Below are positions 1 through 7,596 of a DNA stretch of 7,596 nt, in pieces; positions within the stretch are counted from its first letter, which is position 1; each line of letters opens with the position of its first letter. Both the position numbers and the translations under genes were made by a program. The notes below the pieces were generated by a model that saw only the letters and a program-made list of their open reading frames with translations, had not been told where the DNA came from and searched no databases. Source of the stretch: Pseudomonadota bacterium (GTDB lineage: Bacteria; Pseudomonadota; Alphaproteobacteria; Rhizobiales; Xanthobacteraceae); assembly GCA_023434095.1 (NCBI GenBank), contig JAEYTJ010000023.1:1-7596 (forward strand). The letters run 5' to 3'.

Positions 1-76
1 GACGCGACCTTTCCACCGACGGATCGGCGCCGGGTGCGCCGAAGGCGCGCCGACAGCGCGCGGCGCGAACGCGGAC
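1..76. other. GC-rich intergenic DNA downstream of lon, no gene
   Basis: No reading frame here has a convincing start, ribosome binding site or family resemblance. A 7-bp inverted repeat pairs 46-52 (CGCGCCG) with 61-67 around an 8-base loop, but with this base composition such pairings arise easily and there is no adjacent T tract. In many Hyphomicrobiales hupB (HU protein) lies beyond lon; it is not visible in this stretch. Confidence 0.5.
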
Positions 77-111
77 AAACGAAAACGGCGGCGCCCGCCA
101 AGGCACCGCCG
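77..111 (-). terminator. Intrinsic terminator of lon
   Basis: Read on the minus strand, 111-102 (CGGCGGTGCC) pairs with 95-86 (GGCGCCGCCG) as a 10-bp stem with one G-T wobble and a 6-base loop at 96-101. A T-rich tract, TTTTCGTTT, follows directly at 85-77. A strong GC stem plus T tract, 27 bases after the lon stop codon, is the classic rho-independent arrangement. It is the clearest terminator in the window and marks the end of the cluster. Confidence 0.88.
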
Positions 112-138
112 CTTCCTGTTCATGGGCTCGAAGGCCGC

Positions 139-2577
<2,439 letters not shown>

Positions 2578-2584
2578 GGCTCTT

Positions 2585-2589
2585 TCCTT
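2585..2589 (-). promoter_or_regulatory. Ribosome binding site deciding the lon start
   Basis: AAGGA on the minus strand, 7 bases before the ATG at 2577. It favours this start over the in-frame ATG at 2709, whose extra 44 codons would overlap the promoter-leader region and match nothing known in Lon. Confidence 0.8.
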
Positions 2590-2742
2590 TCTTTGGGCGG
2601 CAGGCGACCGTGCCCGAGGACACACGTCATCGGGGAGAACCGCGCCGCGATGCGGCCGGAACGCGAACGTTGATCTCTGTGCGGGGGCTGCGTCAGGCGC
2701 GCGAAGCACGTCGATGCGGTCGAGGACCGGTGGTTGAGGCTC

Positions 2743-2771
2743 AGATGGCGATGCCCCCGCCCCCCGTCAAG
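2743..2771 (-). promoter_or_regulatory. Candidate heat-shock (RpoH-type) promoter of lon
   Basis: On the minus strand CTTGAC (2771-2766) is followed after exactly 17 bases by CCATCT (2748-2743). Alphaproteobacterial RpoH promoters typically have a CTTG-type -35 and a C-rich -10 of the CCnnAT/CCATnT kind, and lon is a standard heat-shock gene, so both motif and context fit. The -35 could also serve the vegetative sigma factor (TTGAC). Transcription would start near 2736, leaving a leader of about 158 bases before the lon ATG. Assigned by motif reading only. Confidence 0.6.
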
Positions 2772-2776
2772 GGAGC

Positions 2777-2811
2777 GGGCCGCACCGCTGGCCGGACCCT
2801 GCGGCCCGGCC
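2777..2811 (-). terminator. GC-rich alternative hairpins after clpX, weak terminator candidate
   Basis: Two stems compete. The 7-bp GGGCCGC/GCGGCCC pairs 2807-2801 with 2783-2777 (17-base loop); the 6-bp GGCCGG/CCGGCC pairs 2811-2806 with 2795-2790 (10-base loop). They share bases 2806-2807 and overlap in space, so they cannot form fully together. They lie 18 bases or more after the clpX stop and just upstream of the lon -35 element. There is no T tract, so this is at best a weak or factor-assisted terminator, or a by-product of GC-rich sequence. Confidence 0.35.
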
Positions 2812-2829
2812 CTGCCCACCGCCGGTTTC

Positions 2830-4101
<1,272 letters not shown>

Positions 4102-4105
4102 GCGT

Positions 4106-4111
4106 CTCTCC
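4106..4111 (-). promoter_or_regulatory. Ribosome binding site of clpX
   Basis: GGAGAG on the minus strand, 4 bases before the ATG at 4101 (6 bases measured from its GGAG core). It fixes the start at the ATG that opens directly into the zinc-binding domain and lies 8 bases downstream of a leader hairpin. Confidence 0.75.
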
Positions 4112-4119
4112 GTCCGCTC

Positions 4120-4147
4120 GGCGGTCCAGGCACTGCCCGGAACCGCC
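4120..4147 (-). promoter_or_regulatory. Leader stem-loop just upstream of the clpX ribosome binding site
   Basis: On the minus strand GGCGGT (4147-4142) pairs with ACCGCC (4125-4120). After a single unpaired T, CC pairs with GG, and an inner GGC/GCC can close a 3-base loop. The total of about 11 base pairs ends 8 bases before the GGAGAG site, so it could affect ribosome access or mRNA stability. Pairing is seen directly; function is inference. Confidence 0.5.
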
Positions 4148-4152
4148 CCAGT

Positions 4153-4169
4153 CCCGCGGCCGCCGCGGG
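4153..4169 (-). promoter_or_regulatory. Perfect GC-only stem-loop in the clpX leader
   Basis: The 7-base arms CCCGCGG (4153-4159) and CCGCGGG (4163-4169) are perfect complements around a 3-base loop. All pairs are G-C, so the stem should be very stable if transcribed. No T tract follows on the minus strand, arguing against an intrinsic terminator. Confidence 0.45.
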
Positions 4170-4190
4170 CCTCCAAGGGGGGAGAAACGC

Positions 4191-4210
4191 GACGGCTCGA
4201 AAAGGCCGTC
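4191..4210 (-). promoter_or_regulatory. 6-bp stem-loop in the clpX leader
   Basis: GACGGC (4210-4205 on the minus strand) pairs with GCCGTC (4196-4191) around an 8-base loop. The downstream minus-strand sequence GCGTTTCTCCCCCC has only a short T run. It is the weakest of the three hairpins before clpX and may be incidental. Confidence 0.35.
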
Positions 4211-4366
4211 AAAAGGAAGCGACTTAAGGGTTCCTGTTCTGTGTCGCAGCCAAGCACGCTGGCAGCGATCCGATCAAGAAGGCATTCGCACCATCCCCGA
4301 CTTCGCGGAGTGGGCGCCTGCCTGTCGTCCCCCGTCACACCTCCAGGCGACACTTCATGCTGATGT

Positions 4367-4398
4367 CATGCAAGCGCGATACCGCGACGCATGCAAGC
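4367..4398. repeat. Pair of 9-bp direct repeats upstream of clpX
   Basis: CATGCAAGC occurs at 4367-4375 and again at 4390-4398, with starts 23 bases apart, close to two helical turns. On the minus strand each reads GCTTGCATG and includes a CTTG tetramer, but neither has a convincing -10 element 17 bases downstream. Similar spacing is common for paired regulator sites; no known operator was recognised. Confidence 0.5.
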
Positions 4399-4430
4399 CC
4401 GCGCTTCATCTCGCCGCGGGCCCTGATCCC

Positions 4431-4438
4431 AATATAGG
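4431..4438 (-). promoter_or_regulatory. Possible -10 element for clpX
   Basis: CCTATATT on the minus strand resembles vegetative or RpoH -10 boxes and is among the few AT-rich spots in the gap. It sits 5 bases after the hairpin that follows clpP. The matching -35 position (about 4456-4461, TGTTTC) is poor and falls inside that hairpin, so the call is weak. If real, the clpX leader would exceed 300 bases. Confidence 0.25.
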
Positions 4439-4443
4439 AAGCC

Positions 4444-4467
4444 GCGCCGTGTTCGGAAACACGGCGC
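4444..4467 (-). terminator. Hairpin after clpP, probable terminator
   Basis: A perfect 10-bp stem: GCGCCGTGTT pairs with AACACGGCGC around a 4-base loop (4454-4457), starting 9 bases after the clpP stop codon. Position and stability fit a terminator or an mRNA 3'-end stabiliser. The following minus-strand bases (GGCTTCCTATATT) are only moderately T-rich, so termination may be partial. Confidence 0.55.
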
Positions 4468-4476
4468 AAACGCCCG

Positions 4477-5109
4477 TCACGGCTTCGCCGGCGCCTCGTC
4501 CGGGCGCTTGTCGATCACTTTGTCGATAAGCCCGAAGGACTTGGCCACCTCGGCGGTCATGAAGTTGTCGCGCTCCAGCGCGTCCTCCACCGCCTTGATG
4601 TCCTGGCCGGTATGCTTCACGTAGATCTCGTTGAGCCGCTGCTTGAGGCTCATGATCTCCTTGGCGTGGAGCATGATGTCCGTCACCTGGCCCTGGAAGC
4701 CGCCCGAGGGCTGGTGGACCATGATTCGCGCGTTCGGCAGGGCGAAGCGCATGTCCTTCTCGCCGGCGGTCAGCAGCAGCGAGCCCATCGAGGCCGCCTG
4801 GCCGATGCACAGCGTCGACACCGCCGGCTTGATGAACTGCATCGTGTCGTAGATGGCCAGCCCCGACGTCACCACCCCGCCCGGGGAGTTGATGTACATC
4901 GAGATTTCCTTCTTCGGGTTCTCCGCCTCGAGGAACAGCAGCTGGGCGACCATGAGGGTCGCCATGCCGTCCTCGACCGGCCCGGTCAGGAAAATGATGC
5001 GCTCTTTCAGGAGGCGGGAATAAATGTCGTAGGAACGCTCGCCCCGGTTGGTCTGCTCGACCACCATCGGGACCAGGTAGTTGTTCAGGGTATCAATCGG
5101 GTCACGCAT
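4477..5109 (-). CDS. clpP: ClpP, proteolytic subunit of the Clp protease (210 aa)
   Basis: ClpP is a serine peptidase of family S14 that assembles as two stacked heptameric rings and cuts polypeptides delivered by ClpX or ClpA. The catalytic triad is complete: S107 in GQAASMGS, H132 in MVHQPSGG and D181 in ERDNF. Spacings of 25 and 49 residues equal those of the E. coli enzyme. The substrate-binding strand region with NSPGG is at 74-78. By alignment from memory with E. coli, the mature chain would begin near residue 11 ([10 protein letters not shown]), leaving a roughly 10-residue propeptide; residue 107 then corresponds to mature Ser97. The start at MRDP has GAGGA 7 bases upstream and is the usual alphaproteobacterial N-terminus; an in-frame ATG 16 codons upstream is less likely. 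It lies 152 bases after tig and is followed by a strong hairpin. Confidence 0.98.
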   Translation of the reverse strand: MRDPIDTLNNYLVPMVVEQTNRGERSYDIYSRLLKERIIFLTGPVEDGMATLMVAQLLFLEAENPKKEISMYINSPGGVVTSGLAIYDTMQFIKPAVSTLCIGQAASMGSLLLTAGEKDMRFALPNARIMVHQPSGGFQGQVTDIMLHAKEIMSLKQRLNEIYVKHTGQDIKAVEDALERDNFMTAEVAKSFGLIDKVIDKRPDEAPAKP

Positions 5110-5116
5110 ATTTCGA

Positions 5117-5121
5117 TCCTC
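5117..5121 (-). promoter_or_regulatory. Ribosome binding site deciding the clpP start
   Basis: GAGGA on the minus strand with a 7-base spacer to the ATG at 5109. It supports this start over the upstream in-frame ATG at 5157, which would add 16 Ala/Arg-rich residues. Confidence 0.8.
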
Positions 5122-5149
5122 GGCGGCACGGCGCGCCTGCGCCGCCCGC

Positions 5150-5180
5150 GAATCCAACTACCCCACAATAAAGGCAAAGC
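5150..5180 (-). promoter_or_regulatory. AT-rich island before clpP, possible promoter
   Basis: The minus-strand stretch from 5180 to 5150 contains TTTGCC (5178-5173), TTTATT (5172-5167) and TAGTTG (5160-5155) within otherwise very GC-rich intergenic DNA. No pair of elements has standard 16-18 base spacing with good matches, so the exact promoter is not resolved. A GANTC (CcrM methylation) site lies at 5150-5154, which is ordinary for alphaproteobacteria. Confidence 0.3.
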
Positions 5181-5194
5181 GCGTCCCTACCAGC

Positions 5195-5222
5195 CCGCCG
5201 GCGCGGAAGCGGCGCCGGGCGG
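5195..5222 (-). terminator. Imperfect GC hairpin between tig and clpP
   Basis: CGGCGC and GCGCCG (5199-5204 with 5212-5217) pair perfectly around a 7-base loop, and a further CCGC/GCGG (5195-5198 with 5219-5222) pairs beyond one bulged base. It begins 39 bases after the tig stop codon. No T tract follows on the minus strand, so it could be a weak terminator, a processing or stability element, or read through to clpP. Confidence 0.35.
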
Positions 5223-5261
5223 AGCCGCGCGCCGTGCACGACTCCGCGAGCTGCGACGACC

Positions 5262-6617
5262 TCAGGCCGCCTTCTCGTCCTCGTCCTCGGCGTAGAGTTC
5301 CTCGCGGGTGACGGGGACCTCGTTGACGGTCGCGAGTTCGAGCAGGTAGTCGACGACCTTCTCCTCGAAGATCGGCGCGCGCAGGCTGGCGAGCGCCTGG
5401 GCGTTCTTGCGGTAGAACTCCCACACCTGCTGCTCCTGCCCAGGGAACTGGCGGGCACGCTCGACGACGGCGCGGGTGACTTCGTCGTCCGTCACCTGGA
5501 TGTTGTTCTTCTCGCCGATTTCCGCAAGGACCAGGCCGAGGCGCACGCGGCGCTCGGCGATCTTGCGGTAGTCCTCGCGGGCGGCCTCCTCGGTGGTGCC
5601 CTCATCAGCGAAGGTCTTCTTCTGGGCTTCCATCTCGGCGGTGACCGAGCCCCAGATGCCGTCGAATTCCTGCTCCGCCAGCGTCGGCGGCACGTCGAAC
5701 TGGTGCAGGCCGTCCAGCGCGTCGAGCAGGCGACGCTTGGCCTTGTTGCGGCTCTGTGCGTTGTGCTCCTGGGCGATGCGGCTCTTCACCTGCTCCTTGA
5801 GCGCGTCGAGGCTGTCCATGCCGAGGGTCTTGGCGAACTCGTCGCCGATTTCCATCTCGGTCGGGGCTTCGATCATCTTCGCCGTCACCTCGAACGAGGC
5901 TTCCTTGCCGGCGAGATGGGCGGCCTGGTAGGCTTCGGGGAAGGTGACGGCGACCGTGCGGGTCTCGTCTTCCTTGATGCCGACCAGCTGCTCCTCGAAG
6001 CCGGGGATGAAGCTGTTGGAGCCGAGCACCAGCGGGACGTCCTCGCCCGCGCCGCCCTCGAACTTCTCGCCGTCGATGGAGCCGACGAAGGAAATGGTGA
6101 CGCGGTCGCCGTTCTCGGCCGTGCCGTCCGGCTTGGCGGCATAGGGACGGTTGGCGTCGGCGATGCGCTTGACGGTCTCCTCGACCTCCTCGTCGGAGAC
6201 CGCCAGAACCGGCTTGTCGAGCGTGATCGACTTGAAGTCGCCGAGCGTGATCGCCGGCAGCACTTCGAGGTTCACGGTGTAGGACAGGTCGGCCTTGCCC
6301 TCGATGACCTCGTTCACCTGCTCCTGGTCCTGCGGCAGCTCGACCTTGGGCTGCATCGCAAGCTTGAAGCCGTTGTCCTCGATGATCTTCGTGTTGGCCT
6401 CGTTCACCGCCTGGTCGATCACCTCGGCGAGCACGGACTTGCCATACATGCGCTTGAGATGGGCGACCGGGACCTTGCCGGGACGGAAGCCGTTGAGGCG
6501 GACCTTGTCCTTGAGCTCGCTGAGGCGCGCATTGGCCTTGGCGTCAAGTTCGGAGGCCGGCAGCACCACGCGATATTCGCGCTTGAGACCTTCGGCGAGG
6601 AGTTCGGTGACCTGCAT
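5262..6617 (-). CDS. tig: Trigger factor, ribosome-associated chaperone and prolyl isomerase (451 aa)
   Basis: Trigger factor docks at the ribosomal exit tunnel, shields nascent chains and has FKBP-type peptidyl-prolyl isomerase activity. Residues 1 to about 115 form the ribosome-binding domain with the signature GFRPGKVP at 43-50. The isomerase domain spans about 160-250, with [14 protein letters not shown] from 170 and [11 protein letters not shown] at 203-213. The rest is the helical, SurA-like C-terminal chaperone domain, ending in an acidic tail (EDEDEKAA). Length is normal for the family. The ATG at 6617 is preceded by GAAGG with a 10-base spacer, a little long; the frame remains open upstream but runs through the tRNA gene, so longer versions are excluded. 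It lies between tRNA-Leu and clpP, the common proteobacterial neighbourhood, and a heat-shock-like promoter sits in its leader. Confidence 0.97.
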   Translation of the reverse strand: MQVTELLAEGLKREYRVVLPASELDAKANARLSELKDKVRLNGFRPGKVPVAHLKRMYGKSVLAEVIDQAVNEANTKIIEDNGFKLAMQPKVELPQDQEQVNEVIEGKADLSYTVNLEVLPAITLGDFKSITLDKPVLAVSDEEVEETVKRIADANRPYAAKPDGTAENGDRVTISFVGSIDGEKFEGGAGEDVPLVLGSNSFIPGFEEQLVGIKEDETRTVAVTFPEAYQAAHLAGKEASFEVTAKMIEAPTEMEIGDEFAKTLGMDSLDALKEQVKSRIAQEHNAQSRNKAKRRLLDALDGLHQFDVPPTLAEQEFDGIWGSVTAEMEAQKKTFADEGTTEEAAREDYRKIAERRVRLGLVLAEIGEKNNIQVTDDEVTRAVVERARQFPGQEQQVWEFYRKNAQALASLRAPIFEEKVVDYLLELATVNEVPVTREELYAEDEDEKAA

Positions 6618-6627
6618 TTTCAATCGG

Positions 6628-6632
6628 CCTTC
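6628..6632 (-). promoter_or_regulatory. Ribosome binding site of tig
   Basis: GAAGG on the minus strand with a 10-base spacer to the ATG, somewhat longer than the 7 bases seen for lon and clpP. No nearer purine-rich site is visible, and no other start fits the family N-terminus. Confidence 0.55.
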
Positions 6633-6709
6633 GTCTAGTTTGCCGCGTGCGCGGGCTCTCGAATGTCGGTGTGCGAGGCCGCGTGATCGCCATCGGCCGC
6701 GCTCGGTGC

Positions 6710-6738
6710 AAATGGGTCGGAAGGCGGCACCGGACAAG
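6710..6738 (-). promoter_or_regulatory. Candidate heat-shock (RpoH-type) promoter of tig
   Basis: CTTGTC (6738-6733 on the minus strand) and CCATTT (6715-6710) are separated by 17 bases, the same layout as the element before lon (CTTGAC, 17 bases, CCATCT). The -35 begins only 10 bases after the tRNA-Leu CCA end. Transcription would start near 6703, giving a leader of about 86 bases for tig. Identified by motif and by similarity to the lon element, not by experiment. Confidence 0.5.
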
Positions 6739-6747
6739 GGAAGGCAC

Positions 6748-6832
6748 TGGTGCGGGCGGAGGGACTCGAACCCCCACGACTCTCGCCACTGGAACCTAAA
6801 TCCAGCGCGTCTACCAGTTCCGCCACGCCCGC
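6748..6832 (-). tRNA. tRNA-Leu (anticodon UAG), CCA encoded
   Basis: This 85-base class II tRNA reads CUA leucine codons (and probably other CUN codons by wobble). The acceptor stem GCGGGCG (6832-6826) pairs perfectly with CGCCCGC (6758-6752), followed by discriminator A at 6751 and an encoded CCA at 6750-6748. The D arm has a GCG/CGC stem with GG in its loop. The anticodon stem CTGGA/TCCAG encloses TTTAGGT, placing UAG at 6798-6796. A long variable arm (GGC/GTC with a GAGA loop), typical of leucine tRNAs, and a T arm with TTCGAGT complete the cloverleaf. A tRNA-Leu upstream of tig is a frequent alphaproteobacterial arrangement. No terminator is visible between it and tig. Confidence 0.97.
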
Positions 6833-6922
6833 GGTTGCGCCTGTCGCCCGCCACGACGTCCGCCAGGACACGCATGGGCACATGGGCGCGTACCCGAGAA
6901 GGCGCCGCCAGCCGGGTGCGGG

Positions 6923-6956
6923 CTTATAACACGGTCATGACGCTGCGCCAGTGCAA
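6923..6956 (-). promoter_or_regulatory. Possible promoter of tRNA-Leu
   Basis: On the minus strand TTATAAG (6929-6923) is a good -10 candidate and is followed by GC-rich CCCGC, a discriminator type common at stable-RNA promoters. The nearest -35-like hexamer, TTGCAC (6956-6951), is 21 bases upstream of it, longer than optimal; the standard -35 position holds ACTGGC, a poor match. The tRNA 5' end would be about 85 bases downstream of the start site. Confidence 0.35.
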
Positions 6957-6977
6957 AATGCGCCCGCCGGCCCGCCC

Positions 6978-7596
6978 CTACACAGCCCCCAGAAGGGCGA
7001 ACAGGCGGGCATAGACCGGGCGCAGCGCGTCGATCAGATCGTCCGCCACCAGCCCCGGCCCGGCCTCGCGCGCGGCCTCGCCGTGCAGCCATACGGCAGC
7101 GCTCGCCGCCTCGAAGGGCGGCATGCCCTGCGCCAGCAGGCCGCCGACGATTCCCGCCAGCACGTCCCCTGCCCCCGCCGTCGCCAGCCAGGGCGGCGCG
7201 TTGGCGGCGATAGCGGCGCGCCCGTCCGGGCTCGCCACCACCGTGTCCGGCCCCTTCAGCAGCAGCGTCGCCCCCAGCCGCGCCGCCCCGGCGCGGGAGC
7301 GCTCGAGCCGCGAGGGCGCCTCCAGCACCTGCGGGCAGCCCTCGAAAATCCGCGCGAACTCGCCGTCATGCGGCGTCGCCACCGCCGCCGGCGCGGCGGC
7401 CAGCGCCTGCGCCAGCGCGCCTGCATCGCCCTTGAAGGAGGTGAGGAGATCGGCGTCGATGACGAGGCGCCGGTCCCCGCACACGCCCAGCTTGGCGCGC
7501 GCCTGCGGCCCGACGCCGAGGCCCGGGCCGAGCACCAGCGTGGTCAGCCGGCGGTCGGCCAGCAGCTGCGCGAGGCCCGCCGCGTCCCCCACCGGC
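6978..7596 (-). CDS. nnrD: ADP-dependent NAD(P)H-hydrate dehydratase domain, C-terminal part (partial at window edge)
   Basis: This enzyme domain (YjeF C-terminal, ribokinase-like fold) dehydrates damaged NADH or NADPH hydrates using ADP, a metabolite-repair reaction. Visible from the right edge: LGPGLGVG, LVIDADLL, TPHDGEF, LLLKGPDTVV and the signature ATAGAGDVLAG, whose Asp is the expected catalytic base. The family motif is GxGD with variable second residue, so GAGD is not a defect. About 205 codons are present, the frame is open through the window edge, and a GTG at 7592 is internal, not a start. In most bacteria the full protein of about 500 residues fuses an N-terminal epimerase (NnrE) to this domain; whether that holds here cannot be seen. 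It ends with TAG, 145 bases before the tRNA, and appears functionally unrelated to the proteolysis genes. No clear terminator follows. Confidence 0.9.
   Translation of the reverse strand, partial: PVGDAAGLAQLLADRRLTTLVLGPGLGVGPQARAKLGVCGDRRLVIDADLLTSFKGDAGALAQALAAAPAAVATPHDGEFARIFEGCPQVLEAPSRLERSRAGAARLGATLLLKGPDTVVASPDGRAAIAANAPPWLATAGAGDVLAGIVGGLLAQGMPPFEAASAAVWLHGEAAREAGPGLVADDLIDALRPVYARLFALLGAV

Larger units (their letters stand above)
4102..4476. other. clpP-clpX intergenic region (375 bp), no gene
   Basis: No coding sequence is supported here: the frame continuing upstream from clpX is low in family-like content and contains the repeats and hairpins listed separately. Reading from clpP to clpX the region holds a 10-bp hairpin, a TATATT element, two 9-bp direct repeats, a gene-free stretch, and three stem-loops in the last 110 bases before clpX. 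It is the longest gap in the window and most likely carries the clpX promoter and a long untranslated leader. A small RNA cannot be excluded. Confidence 0.6.

Noticed and set aside
2578..2709. 44-codon N-terminal extension of lon
   Set aside because: Does not resemble Lon, lacks a good ribosome binding site, would leave little leader after the promoter, and the ATG at 2577 has a well-placed AAGGA.
4102..4353. 84-codon N-terminal extension of clpX
   Set aside because: The zinc-binding domain starts right after the ATG at 4101; the upstream frame overlaps hairpins and matches no family member.
5110..5157. 16-codon N-terminal extension of clpP from the ATG at 5157
   Set aside because: The MRDP start has a better ribosome binding site and is the usual start in alphaproteobacterial ClpP.
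5703..6638. Plus-strand open frame of 311 codons antisense to tig
   Set aside because: Low-complexity Leu/Asp/Val-rich translation with no domain, lying wholly opposite trigger factor.
6618..6881. 88-codon N-terminal extension of tig
   Set aside because: It would translate through the tRNA-Leu gene; the family N-terminus starts at MQVTE.
6869..6886. Short tandem CATGGGCA/CATGGGCG in the tRNA leader
   Set aside because: Only two short imperfect copies with no further support; likely chance.

Overview
This 7.6 kb window is a conserved proteostasis (protein folding and proteolysis) cluster from a high-GC alphaproteobacterium, most likely of the order Hyphomicrobiales (Rhizobiales). That placement rests on family knowledge: the gene order tRNA-Leu, tig, clpP, clpX, lon, the ClpP N-terminus beginning MRDP, and the very GC-rich third codon positions. 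The exact genus cannot be fixed by eye; a Xanthobacteraceae-like organism is a guess. Every gene lies on the minus strand, so transcription runs from high to low coordinates.

In transcription order: (1) the 3' part of a gene for the ADP-dependent NAD(P)H-hydrate dehydratase domain (nnrD-type), entering from the right edge and ending at 6978; (2) a complete tRNA-Leu with anticodon UAG and an encoded CCA end; (3) tig, trigger factor, the ribosome-bound chaperone and prolyl isomerase; (4) clpP, the proteolytic subunit of the Clp protease; (5) clpX, its AAA+ unfoldase; (6) lon, the single-chain AAA+ protease, closed by a convincing intrinsic terminator at 77..111. The leftmost 76 bases hold no gene I can support.

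The products form one pathway. Trigger factor meets nascent chains at the ribosome, ClpXP unfolds and degrades tagged or regulatory proteins, and Lon removes misfolded and regulatory proteins. All catalytic and nucleotide-binding motifs checked are intact, and no frameshift, insertion element, CRISPR array or sign of horizontal transfer was found.

The main interest is between the genes. The leaders of lon and tig each carry a CTTGnC, 17-base spacer, CCATnT element resembling alphaproteobacterial RpoH (sigma-32) heat-shock promoters. A 10-bp perfect hairpin follows clpP, and the 375-base clpP-clpX gap contains three successive stem-loops in the clpX leader plus a pair of 9-bp direct repeats. 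I see no evidence for a novel biological system; this is a well-conserved housekeeping region, and the regulatory observations are hypotheses from motif reading.
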